The notes below the pieces were generated by a model, which ran no database searches, had not been told where the DNA came from, and saw only the letters and a list, made by a program, of their open reading frames with translations. The translations under genes and the position numbers were made by a program. This document shows positions 1 to 10,499 of a DNA stretch of 64,000 nt, one piece after another. The stretch is from positions 166,842,001 to 166,906,000 of the forward strand of contig JBITNC010000001.1 in NCBI GenBank assembly GCA_050084985.1, given 5' to 3'. Each line of letters starts with the position of its first letter. The stretch's first letter is position 1. Origin of the DNA: Nageia nagi (taxonomy: Eukaryota > Pinophyta).

Positions 1-16
1 TTTTGCAAAACTTTGG

Positions 17-222
17 ATGAAGTTCACAGTTGGAGGACAAGAGTATACTCTCATAGGGTTACGAGCAGGACCTTCACTTGTTGTGAGTTCACATCATATG
101 GAAAAGATCCTTCATCGAAGTGGGAAGGGAGTGATGGCCCAATTATTTTTTATTCAGTCCATGGAATTAGAAGTGGGGGAGTCTAATGCATTGAAATAGT
201 TGGTGGATTAGCATAAAGATAT
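17..222 (+). pseudogene. pol: Protease-RT linker fragment of element C pol
   Basis: About 68 codons read like the spacer between protease and reverse transcriptase of chromoviruses: a GGQEYTL segment, then a VVSSHHMEKIL segment, then a segment ending SNALK-stop-LVD-stop-HKDI. In the family this spacer runs into the RT fingers. Here it passes instead, in the same frame, into the end of the integrase zinc finger. The break lies near 215-222. Basis: reading of the translation against remembered family architecture; no alignment was run. Confidence 0.6.
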
Positions 223-1380
223 CAAATAGTTTGTAGCTGAATGTGATGTGTGTCAATGATAGAAAGGGGAAACAATAGGCACTCTAGGCCTCATCCATCT
301 GCTTCCCATTCCAGAGCATACATGGATAGATATTTCAATGGACTTTATTGTGGGCCTTCCAAAATCACATGGCAAATCAGTTATCATGGTGGTGGTGGAT
401 CGATTATCTAAATATGCACATTTCTATTCTTTATCCCATCCCTATAAGGCCATCAATGTGACTCAACTATTTATGGATAATATTTTCAAACTTCATGGCA
501 TGCCAAAGACTATTGTCAGTGATCGTGATCCAACCTTCACTAGTCATTTTTGGAGGGAATTTTTTAGGCTTCAAGGAACCCAACTCAACATGAGTTTAGC
601 CTATCACCCCCAAACTGATGGTCAAATAGAAATTGTTAATAAGTGTTTAGAGACTTATTTACATTGCTTTGCTTCAGTACAACCACTTCATTAGGTAAAA
701 TGGATCCCATTGGCCGAATGGTGGTACAATTCTTCATACCATTCCTCAATCAAGATGACTCCCTATGAAGCATTGTATGGATAGGCACCCCCTATAGTGT
801 CATCTTATGTGGTAGGTAGTAGTAATGTTTCGACAGTCGATTTAGAGTTGATTAACCGAGATGGTATTCTTCATTTGCTCAAGGAACACCTACAAGCTGC
901 ACAACATCATATGAAGCAACAAGTTGATCAACAATGAGTCGAGAGAGAATTTCAAGAGGGTGACATGGTATTTTTATGACTTTAGCCTTATAGGACCAAA
1001 ATCCCTTAAGATCAAAGGACTGCAAAAGTTGGCTCCAAAATTCTACGGGCCTTATAAAGTTCTTCAACGCATTGGACCTACTGCCTACAAGTTGGAGTTA
1101 CCGATTGCTTCTAGAATCCATCTAGTTTTTCATGTCTCTTGTATTAAGAAAGTGGTTGGTTCCCAGGTACAGATTCAAACATAGTTACCAAAGTTCATAG
1201 AAGATGGCTCCATGCTAATTGAACCTAAAGGAGTTTTAGCACGACGTTCCTATTGACTTCATAATTGTACTATTACTAAAGTTCTCGTGCAATGGTGAGG
1301 ATTAGAACCTGAAGATGCAACTTAGGAAGTGCTACATCAACTACATCTACAATTTACTAAATTTAAGCTTTGAGGACAAA
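223..1380 (+). pseudogene. pol: Integrase with chromodomain-like tail, element C (degenerate)
   Basis: The fragment opens with the last cysteines of the HHCC zinc finger (ECDVC). The integrase core follows at 338-694, open for 118 codons. The D,D35E triad is visible: Asp21 in VVVDRLSKY, Asp62 in IVSDRDPTF and Glu98 in TDGQIE, counted from Met338. The C-terminal domain continues to about 1180, including KFYGPYKVLQRIGPTAYKLE (GPY/F motif). A chromodomain-like stretch (KVLVQW, EPEDAT) lies at about 1270-1330. Stops at about 694, 783 and 937 and later ones mostly replace Trp or Gln codons. Integrase would insert the cDNA copy into chromatin; this copy is nonfunctional. Confidence 0.85.
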
Positions 1381-1390
1381 GCTTTGTTCT

Positions 1391-1403
1391 AAGAGGGGTG
1401 GCA
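1391..1403 (+). other. Polypurine tract of element C
   Basis: AAGAGGGGTGGCA lies immediately 5' of the LTR terminus TGTTAGGATC. Position and composition match the plus-strand primer of LTR retrotransposons, and it fixes the orientation of element C as plus. Confidence 0.75.
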
Positions 1404-1790
1404 TGTTAGGATCCCACATCCTAACATTTAATTATATTAGTAGTATACTTATGATGTAACCAAATTGTAATGTGAATACCATAATTATTAGTAGGGCAGA
1501 TTAGGTTTAGGGTTAGTATCATATAAATATGTTGTATGGCTTGAGAATATCATCAATTAGCTCATATTTTTGGATTTGAAGTGTAAGGAGGAAGCCCCCT
1601 CGAAGCGGCTAGCGATTTAGCTTTTATTTAGTAAAGTTATTGTGATTCAGTGTTTTCATTTGCAAATTCGAGCTCTATTATCTATTGAATGTTGATAAGT
1701 TTTGTAGATCTGCTCTTATTTCATTGAAAAGCTAGAAATCTTGTTGTTGTTTTTGCATTATTTTATTTAAGAACTAGCAGAATCGTAACA
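1404..1790 (+). repeat. 3' LTR of element C (387 bp)
   Basis: The LTR begins TGTTAGGAT and ends ATCGTAACA, an 8/9 inverted terminal match with TG...CA ends. Its first 23 bases form a palindrome of the TGTTAGGAT / ATCCTAACA type, common in plant gypsy LTRs. A TATA-like ATATAAATA lies at about 1521. The 5' LTR is outside the window, so the target duplication cannot be checked; the right flank begins ACTCC. Confidence 0.8.
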
Positions 1791-1794
1791 ACTC

Positions 1795-1915
1795 CATTTG
1801 TTCAAATAGTTTGATGGATTCATTATTAAAACCATTCTTTGCATACCTTGCAATCATTGTAATCTATAAAATTATTTATTCATAACATATCTTATCAAAC
1901 CTTTACCAATAGGAT
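1795..1915 (+). repeat. Single copy of a dispersed repeat
   Basis: The segment containing TTCAAATAGTTTGATGG and the following ~100 bases recurs at about 27932-28060 and 28512-28650 with many substitutions. It directly abuts the LTR end of element C, so C may have inserted into or beside this repeat. No coding potential was seen. Confidence 0.6.
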
Positions 1916-2497
1916 TATAAATAGTAGTAAATATTTATAAACCTCTTAATATAAAGAATTTTGGATTTTATTTTACTTTTTTAAAATACAAACCATAGAT
2001 GAGTCCAATTTAGCTTAAAATTTATGGTAGTTGTAAAATTATATGGTTCAACTAACCATGGTTTTATTTTTTTTTAGGAATTTAAATGCAAATAATATCT
2101 TTTACCCTTGATATTTTTGATATTAGTCATCTTGAAATGATACTAATTTATTTGTTTTCTAATATAATCATCTCTTATACCCACTATACACATAGTTTAT
2201 GTGATATAGATTCACCAACATCTCAAGAACTCAAATGCTTTTTCTCAATGGAATTTTTTTTATTCCTATTTTAATATTTTATGACAAATGCTCATCTCAT
2301 TTTTACTTAGATGTCTATTTAATATTTTTTATAGACATTAATATATATTACATATACTTATCTCATATTTCTTGCATATTCTCATCTTCAATTTCTTATA
2401 GAAGCTCATCTAAATTATAGGTGATGTTGTAGAATCTATTGAATATCTTATAATGAGTACTTAATTTTACTATATATGAGTATTTTATTGATTTCTA
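1916..2497. other. AT-rich spacer, no recognised feature
   Basis: Only short open frames (62 and 61 codons) rich in Ile, Leu, Phe and Tyr are present, as expected by chance in such DNA. Nothing else was recognised. Confidence 0.5.
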
Positions 2498-2904
2498 GAG
2501 ACCATTTATTTTAGTATAGGTCTCTAACTGATGTGAACGACATACTATTAGATAGATTTCAAAAAGAGCTTTCCAATGAGTAGTCATATTACTCATTTTG
2601 AGTAATAAATGAACCATCAAAGTTTGAAAATGCAAATATACATTTATAGTAAGATACAAACATATATCACCTACCAGGAAAATAGATACAAATGCATATC
2701 TTAAAACTTTAATATGTGTGCCTACATTTTACTATAGATGCATATATGTATTTTACTATACACATCTACATTTTTAATTTGTTATAGGTTATTCCTTACT
2801 CAATAGAAGTCATGTGACCACTTGTTGGAAAACTCTTTTTGAGATTTATCTAATCGTATATTATTTATATCAATCAAACACTTGTGAAAACATTCATGGT
2901 CTCT
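2498..2904. repeat. Foldback element 1 (MITE-like)
   Basis: The left arm (2498-2640, starting GAGACCATTTATTT) is matched by its reverse complement in the right arm (about 2780-2904, ending CATGGTCTCT). Matching blocks include CTTTCCAATGAGTAGTCAT against the complement of GTGACCACTTGTTGGAAA. The loop is itself partly self-complementary. There is no coding potential. The long inverted arms and small size fit a non-autonomous foldback element; the superfamily is unknown. Confidence 0.7.
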
Positions 2905-2927
2905 AAAGATATATTTTCAAATTTTAA

Positions 2928-3211
2928 GAGACCATTTATTTTGTTGCAGGATTTTGATTATTGTAAATGATATACCATTGGATAGATCTTAAAAAAACTT
3001 TTGAACAAGTGATCATGAAACCCATTCTAAGTAAGAAATGACTCATGAAAGGTTTAAAATGCAAATACATGTTTGCACTTTCAACCTTTAACAAATCATT
3101 CCTTACTCAAAAAGTCATGTGATCACTCATTAGAAAACTAATTTTGAGAGCAATTCAATGGTATACCATTTATATCGATAAAAAAATCTTAATAACATTT
3201 ATGGGATCTCT
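2928..3211. repeat. Foldback element 2, diverged tandem copy of element 1
   Basis: It begins GAGACCATTTATTT like its neighbour and ends ATGGGATCTCT. The two arms are reverse complements of each other, for example CCATTGGATAGATCTT against the other-arm ATTCAATGGTATACCATT region. Its arms match those of foldback 1 in the same order, so the two form a head-to-tail pair separated by about 23 bases. The loop is shorter than in copy 1. Confidence 0.65.
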
Positions 3212-3665
3212 ATATTGAATGCTTTATGGAAGTAAATTTTAGTTATTACACTGAAAACTTGAAATATTATTTATAAAAATAATTATATTATATATTATAA
3301 TGTGTATTTTTATAATGGTTAGTTACTATTTATCAAAATATTCATTATAAATGAAATTTGAGTTAGGTTACCTATTAGATTATTATTTCATTTTAATTGA
3401 TGAAAGAGTTACGTAAAAGGTTTCAAACCTATGTGAACATAGATGTTCCTTACAAATTATCATTTCTAATGTTTTTACAACTTATTATTTTATTAATATA
3501 ATATTAAGATTTTACCAATATATTATATGTTTTTTTTTTTTTTCAAATTCACATAACTTCACTTGTTAATCTAGAAACTTTAGAATATTTTTTTATCATA
3601 ATCTCAAAACTATTTTGTCTTAATTTGAAAAAATAATAGCTCAATTTATTATTCATAATTCAATT
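3212..3665. other. AT-rich spacer, no recognised feature
   Basis: Strongly A+T-rich DNA with a T homopolymer near 3531-3543. It ends at the TG terminus of the left LTR of element A. No gene or repeat partner was found. Confidence 0.5.
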
Positions 3666-6600
3666 TGAAATGTCCATCTAATTCTAATTAAAATCAATAC
3701 AATTTTTATTTTGTACAGATCCATATTCACACTTAAATTTATTTATAAATTAGGTTATGGCATTTCCATATTTGATTTTAAGTTAATCATTGTATACGAC
3801 CCTTAAGTAGATGAGGATAATCAAACCCCATAGTTTCCAATTCATAGGGTAGCTATTTCTTTGAACACCTCCCATGTTCATATGTTTAGCACTTCTAATT
3901 CTAACATCTCCCATGCTGGAAATACCTTATACCATTTGTGACCTTTGGCTTCTTCTTAGGGACCATACACCTAAGAAGGGACACACATTTCCTAATCATC
4001 ATTCATTCTTCTCCATGAAGTGATCCTAAGTGTAAGCCAAGTGAATCAACTTCTTATCACATCCCATGAAAGAAGTCAATGTTAATCTCACTACCTTGAG
4101 ACTAACTAAAGTACCTTTACTTGCCCATATCACTAGTAAAGGACCAACACTAAAGCCTTATAGCCATTACATACCCATAATTCCTGTAATTGCTACTAAT
4201 GCCAGAAATAACCTTTTCATTATTTCTTAGCTAAGTGTTTATGGATTTATGATAGAACTAGAATTTTATCTTTTTCTAAGTTTCCAAACTATCTATTACT
4301 TTCTAAGGATCCTCTACTTTAGTTTTGTACTTAAAATGAAATATTATCCACTCGATGCAAATCCTACTACAAGATTTTCCAAAGCCCATACTCTAAAAGT
4401 GCAAAATTGATCCCTATCATTTCATGTCCAAGTTAATTCTAGATTTGACCTATGTTTGATATTTAGAGTTAAACTTTATAGTGAAAAAAAATATTATTGA
4501 ACTAATCTCATTATCTTAAATGATTTCATATTTTCACCAAAAAATCAACTATCTTAAGAGTTTAACAAGTTGAATTCTTAATAACATTTTCTATGGTTTA
4601 TGTGACAAACACTTATTAAAGTCAATTCAAATAAAAATAAGTCATTTTAAAAGATTATATAAAGAAACTAAAATTCATTACAATATCAACTTTATGATTC
4701 TTCTACTCATTCACATTGTATTTCATATTTATATTCATTTGATACCAATAAAAATAAGATAGCCTCTTTTCTACAACTTATCAACAATCAAACTTCACAT
4801 CATGTAATACATTTTTCCACTTGAGTATTTTTGAAAGAGTTTACAAAATCATCAAAATCAATTGATTTCAATACATATAAACACATAATTTATGTCTTCT
4901 CTTGTTGAACTCGAACATTTTCTTTTCAACTTGGAGATAAGTCTCTATCATGAATTTAAACTTTGATTGGATCATATCAACTCTTCTTTGAGTTCTAAAT
5001 GTATCTTATGGACATATCAACTTTAATGCAATAAAAGAAATGAATAACATTCCATGCTAAAAACTTCCCTTCTTATTCCAAAACAACATGCACATCCTTT
5101 TCTTGATAATCATAAATTTTAAAATCAAACATAGATAATTTACTTTATCATAAACTTTTAAAGTTTCCATTCACCTATCTATGCAAACAATAAGTTTAAG
5201 ATTAATACATTTATCTTTTCTGTATTCACAAAAAAAATAACATAATATAATATTTATCATATTATAACTAACTTTTATATATATATAAAACAAAAATGAC
5301 AAAGGGAGGGGGTTGGTGTGCACCACATGCCACCAGCCATGCTGTGCCGCTTCCTCCCCTTGGTAACCTAAACACGGGGCCAACCATTATACTGAGCTGA
5401 GCCATAAATTTTTTAAAAGACTAATATTGTAATTTTTTTTAACTTCAACACAGTAATTTAAAATATAATTATAATACATATAACAAATTCAGTAAATTAA
5501 AAATAAAAGTACGAACTTAGATTACTAATTATAGTAATCTATTTTTCAACAATTCAAGAGGTTGACACAATTTTTTTTTAACTTTTCTCAGATTTTCAAT
5601 TAAAAAATTTAAAGGAGATATAAACTTTGCGACTGTAAAAATTCTACAATAAGCAATTTTTATGCAAATTCACTAGTTTTCTCTTTCAAAAGAAAAATAA
5701 CTAGAAACTCCCTCTGCATTTCAAATCAATGAATCCAAATAGAAAATTTTTCTGGAAAGTAAACAAAACTAGCTTGTAATAGAACATAGTGCCCCCTATT
5801 GATTTAATAATCTAGATTTCATTCCCAAATTAGATTATCAAATTAAATATGCACACAAATTTATAATGTGTTTCATTCAAAATAAAACCCAAAAAAATTT
5901 AAAATGAAAACATATACTTTCTTTTCTAAAGAAAATAAATGCATGATTTAAAAATCACCTTTTGTTTTATAAATAGGACCCTTTTGTAATTATTTCCTTC
6001 ACTTCACCTAATAATGCAAGCCAATTCCAAATCCAAAATGAGCCAACAATAATAATCCCAAAAATCTCATACAAGCCAACATAAAAAAGATGAACCACAA
6101 TAGTTACAAAAATTTGGCAGGGTTGCAGTTTCAAAAATTGACCCTCAAAACCCATAGGAGCATAAAATTAAAACTAGTTTAACTCTAGGTTTTGATATTT
6201 TATCCAAAAACTTACTTTTTAAATAAATATAAATATATAGTATATTATAGATAATTTATTTATCTTTTATTTCAAAATAATTAAATATTTAATAAATACA
6301 ATACATGTAGATATTAAATATACTATATATTCATCTACAATAACATTTTTTATTTTTATTTTTCATATACAAAGTAAATAAGCAAGACAATGGTAAAATA
6401 TTTTTCACAAACACACACAAGCATGCAATACAAAGGAAAAATAGAGTTCTTTTACCATTAAGGCAACCTCTTCACTCTTAATCACACACAAACATATTAA
6501 AATGCCTATATGTCATGTCCACTTTGCATCCAATCAAGTGACCCACTCACTTGGGCACTTGTTCTTGTAAACACATCAACTCTAAGAAGTATCAAATTCA

Positions 6601-6736
6601 CTAGAGTATATGTAATAAACATTGATAATAATGAAAAAAAATAGAAAAATGATCTCATAAGCATATTTCAAATACAAACATACTTATCACAATATTATTC
6701 TAAATGTATAAAATAATCTTAAGGGGAGGGTGACCA
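3666..6736 (-). repeat. Left (3') LTR of element A, about 3.07 kb
   Basis: It begins TGAAATGTCCATCTA and ends GGGTGACCA. The same sequence, with scattered changes, restarts at 19543 and ends at 27819 with GGGTCACCA. Shared landmarks include the block near 3960 about a notice-like run GACCATACACCTAAGAAGGG and the end block TTAAGGGGAGGG. A (TA)n run lies near 5275-5287. The tract 5300-5390 is locally GC-rich and corresponds to the place where the right LTR is interrupted. Confidence 0.85.
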
Positions 6737-6752
6737 TATCCTTCCCCCTTAG
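6737..6752 (-). other. Polypurine tract of element A
   Basis: On the minus strand the sequence reads TAAGGGGGAAGGATA directly before the LTR terminus TGGTCACCC. This is the expected plus-strand primer and supports the left LTR boundary. Confidence 0.75.
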
Positions 6753-6754
6753 GA

Positions 6755-7790
6755 ACAACAAAGTCATATGTGTTCATATTATTCATAAAATAAATGTACT
6801 AAAATAAGTAAGAAAATTGTTCTTTTATAACATCAACATTTTCCCAATTAATGGAAGACTTAGAATATTGATCCCACTGAAATCAATGCTCTCTTATTTC
6901 ATTAAATTTCTTATCTAGTAGTTCTAAAACTAATAACTCTCATAGGAAATATTTCAATAGTAATCGTATTTACCATCTTCAAATTAGTTAAATCCAAAAC
7001 ATGTGAGGGATCAACAATATATTTCCTAAGTAGAAATATATGAAAGACATCATGGATCTTTGGTAGTGTAGGTGATAAGACAAATTTATAAGCAACTAGA
7101 CTTATTTTTCATATAATTTCAAAAGTCCCTACAAACTGTGGATCCAACTTAGTATACTTTAAGATACTTTTCATAGGATGAACTCATAAGAATACTTTGT
7201 CACTCGAAAAGAATTCTTATGTTTAAATTAGCGTAATGCTTTTGATGATCAAATTCTCCCTTAAACGTTTTCTAAATTATTTTAATTTGCTCCTCCATTT
7301 CCTTCAAATGATTAGGTTCAATTACTACTCGATCCTCTAGACTATCCCATGATAATGGAGTTATACACTTGCATATAACACCTCAAAAGGTGCCATCTTC
7401 AAGGATGAGAGATAAGAGTTATTATAATCAAACTCAACTAAATACAAGTAATCTTCCTATTTATTTTTTTGGTCTATATAATACTTCCAAAATATGTCTC
7501 CAAGAATCCTACTAACACATTCATCTTGACCATCCCTATCTAAAACTATCACTTGAAGAAACTCGTGTGACCAAATAATCTCCTTAATAAACTTATGTGC
7601 AATAGTTGGAGCATCATCCATTGTATTTTTGGAAATAAAATGAGCTACTTTAGTGAGATAATCAACTATGATAAATATAGAATCATGATGAAATCTTGTT
7701 TTAGACAAACTCATAATGAAATCCATTGAAATAGTTTGTCATTTTTTATCCATAATTTTTTTTATCAAAACTAGCAAGTAAATTTGATAT
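6755..7790 (-). pseudogene. pol: Integrase core and C-terminal domain, element A (degenerate)
   Basis: The minus strand reads QTISMDFIMSLSKT, then IIVDYLTKVAHF (first catalytic Asp) and VLDRD (second Asp). It then passes directly to GQDECVSRILGDIF, so the usual ~34 residues between the second Asp and the TDGQ-E motif are missing, near 7531-7536. Further left come YNNSY, MAPFEVLYA and a C-terminal stretch resembling FVGTFEI and DVFHISILRKYI of chromoviral integrases, with stops and frameshifts. The upstream zinc finger lies at 16016-16204, separated by the nested insertions. Confidence 0.8.
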
Positions 7791-9413
7791 TAATAAAAAA
7801 AAAAGAAAATCAAGTTTTGAAAGGGACTCAAAAAAACTATTTTACATCCATAGAGGGAATAAAGCCTATTTTCCTCTATAAAAAATAAATTGAGTATAAT
7901 ATAACTCTATCATATAAAAACCATAACAATAGTCCCCATAATTCCATATAAAGAAGGCAATATAGTAGTATTATAAGTCTTGATTTGTCATTTGTTCATA
8001 ATTAAGTAAAACGAAGCACTACAAGAAAACAACCTTTAACTCCCTATCCAAATAATAGTAGATAAGTTCATGGTAAAAAATAGAGTTGTTATCATTTCGA
8101 CTATTTTGAAAGAGTAAACATAGAAAGCATTTTCTCTAAATTTGCAACTTAATCATAAAAAATAAAAACAACTAGCCCTGATTGTTGTTGCCATTATTTC
8201 ACTTCACCTTCTTTATTGGTTTGACTTTGAAGTAGATTCCTAAGTTGTACTAAGCCTTGATAGAGGTTTGGATCATTGCAAAGATGTGATACTAGAATTC
8301 CCATGCCCTTACCTTAGTAGGATGAAAAGGTTCCTCATCAATTATTTTTCTTAAATTCTATTAGTTTTGTTTGTAGAATTTTCTATATATTTTCCTCCAA
8401 GCTTTTCTCTTTTGCATAAAGGATTATTTTTGAATGTTGTTTCCTTGCATACATTCATAAATAGGGATGGATTCAAACACAACACTTGGGCACCCTTAAC
8501 ATCTCTTTGCTTCTACCAATATTGCATTATACAGATTAATTTTATGAGGCATGCAAATAAGTTAGATTTTATGATTCCTATAGTTTTGAGGTTTGGGGCA
8601 CCTCCATATATTTTCATATACAACAAGAGGGAGATTGAGGAGATCAATTTCAATATTTTGAATGGGGCTAAGAGGAAGAGTATCATAAGTTGTAATATTG
8701 TATTTGGGTGGGATGTTTTCATTAATTACCTCCTTAGGAGATTGCTTCGAAAATTCCTCATCAAGATCTGGATCCATCCCATTAGTTTGAGAGACTTTGT
8801 GTTTCCTCTTTCTTTCATAAGCATGTAGGATGGGTGGGGTTGAGTGATGGTTGACATTGATTTTAGTTTGTTCAAGGATATTAGAATTATCTTAGGCAAG
8901 CTAGTATTACCTTCCTCTCTCATAGAGCTATCAATAATAAGGATAGATTTAGGATCCAATGTAACATACCTTTTCTCATATAGATGAACACATTGAACAA
9001 GTCCATCTTCTCAAGCGGGTTAGAAGCCCTCTTACTTCATTCATTAATCCCTGAGATATCCTATTCCTAACTATCTTCTAGGTTAACCTTATATTGCAAA
9101 TCCTAGTTTAGATCATCCTTAATGATAACATTATAAGCTTGAGATGTTGTCCTTCTATGCTTCCAGAATCAAATTGGGTCTTCTTCATTCTCATCCTCTT
9201 CATTACCCTGAGTTTGATTATTCTCCTCATTATTGGTATTTTGCATCAATATTTTGAGGTAAATCCTCTTGGATATTCACCTCATTAGAGTTCTTCTCAT
9301 GCCTTCTTTGGGCCCTAATTTGTCTATCACTTTGGTGGTGAGAGCCTCGATGACCTTCCTCTTTATTCTGATGTTATCTCTAAACAAAGTTAACAAGATA
9401 GTGCCGATAAACT
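7791..9413 (-). other. Unclassified inserted segment between parts of the element A integrase
   Basis: This segment interrupts the integrase of element A but does not belong to element B. A CACTA-type terminus begins at 8017. On the minus strand about 8560-8960 holds overlapping open stretches of 71 and 77 codons, hydrophilic and Ser/Pro/Asn-rich (for example PDLDEEFSKQSPKE). These read more like protein than the 153-codon plus-strand frame at 8367-8828 over the same bases. It may be the remnant of a DNA transposon or a further retroelement. Function unknown. Confidence 0.4.
8017..8031 (+). repeat. CACTA (En/Spm)-type terminal inverted repeat, one end only
   Basis: CACTACAAGAAAACA matches the well-known CACTACAAGAAAA terminus of plant CACTA DNA transposons, pointing rightwards. 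Three flanking bases (AAG) would be the target-duplication candidate. I could not find the complementary end (TTTTCTTGTAGTG) in the window, so the element is broken or the match is accidental. Confidence 0.45.
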
Positions 9414-10447
9414 AGTACCATAATTTAGAAGATTAAATTTGAACTTTAATCATCCTTGAGAATCAATTCACACTTAACTAATTAAATTCTTGCAACTAGA
9501 AAGATTTAGAAAATTATAACTATAACCATGTGTAAAATTAGAGAAGAATGAAAATCACACCACATAAAGAAAAATCAATTACCCTAGTTTACCCGATGTG
9601 GGCTACATCCAGCAACAAAAGATCTCTTCAATTAGTGGATGGAATGGTGTACAATGACCTCAATATTATTTTAGCACCTCTTCTCACATTCACACAAACA
9701 TAATAACTTTGAAACATACATAAAACTGCACTCCAACTCTTTACAATCCTTCTCCTTAAACATTTTTAAATTGCCTCCTTTAATAAGAGAAAGAAAAGCC
9801 CAAATTTGTAGTATTTTATAATAATAAAAAACTATACATTCATTATTTACAAATACCCAATATCCTCCTCTAGCTATAGTTCAAATTTGGGCTTAAATGG
9901 TTGAGCCAATCTCTTAGAATAGGCTTTTGAAGTTTAAAATACATGCTCTCTAGATAATAGTATTAATAGGTCTGAAAATAAACTTTATCCACTAATAAAA
10001 ATATTCCGTTCACATTTAAAACTTTCAAATATTGTAAAAATTACTAAACAAGATGGATCCAATAATATGGTGGCACTTGGTAGCTTGTAATCTGGCCTCC
10101 AAAATGCCCCCTCGCAATCTAGCCTCCAAAACACCCCTCATAATTTGGCCTCCCAAATGCCCCCCATTTCATTAAAAACATTACAAACTTCAAAATGCAG
10201 TAACTTTTGATCATGAAGTCAATTTCATGAACTATAAAAAGTGTAAAAAAGAGGAAGATGAGATTTACAACATGATGTAATATTTTTTTTAATTTTTTTA
10301 ATAAAAAATACCCAAACTTTGAAAACAAATTTCTCACACATACGAGATTAGATTCTCAATCTGGAAGAAGCATCATGAAGCTAGAGATGAACTAAGCATA
10401 ATAAACTAGATCATGCTAAATATTAAGAGGATACAAATTTTAGATCA
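9414..10447 (-). repeat. Left (3') LTR of element B
   Basis: It matches 15040-16015 over most of its length, including CCCAATATCCTCCTCTAG, the block GTTGAGCCAATCTCTTAGAAT and the T/C-rich CTGGCCTCC repeats near 10090-10160. It ends TTTTAGATCA. It contains an extra ~100-base stretch near 9690-9760 that the right copy lacks. Confidence 0.8.
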
Positions 10448-10466
10448 TTAATCCCCACTAAAAGAG
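10448..10466 (-). other. Polypurine tract region of element B
   Basis: On the minus strand the bases before the LTR start (TGATCTAAAATTTG) read CTTTTAGTGGGGATTAA. This is a purine-rich tract in the expected place, though imperfect. Confidence 0.5.
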
Positions 10467-10499
10467 AGCTTTTTACCCTAAAATCATTTAGTATGACAA

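Larger units (their letters stand above)
1..1790 (+). mobile_element. Element C: 3' part of a chromovirus-like Ty3/gypsy retrotransposon
   Basis: This is the downstream end of a plus-strand LTR retrotransposon whose 5' part lies outside the window. In order I see a protease-RT linker fragment (17-222), the tail of an integrase zinc finger, the integrase core, a GPY/F-like region, a chromodomain-like tail, a polypurine tract and a 3' LTR. The short LTR and the wording of the integrase suggest a Reina-type chromovirus, but the clade is inference. RT and RNase H are missing because of an internal deletion. The single reading frame is broken by several stops, so the copy is dead. Confidence 0.85.

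Noticed and set aside
2086-2420. Two overlapping small plus-strand frames that look like membrane peptides
   Set aside because: They are short, T-rich and have no homology or context.
8367-8828. Plus-strand open frame of 153 codons, the longest in the window
   Set aside because: Composition is what AT-rich DNA gives by chance (Phe, Ile, Leu-rich). The opposite strand over the same bases reads more like protein, and there is no known domain.
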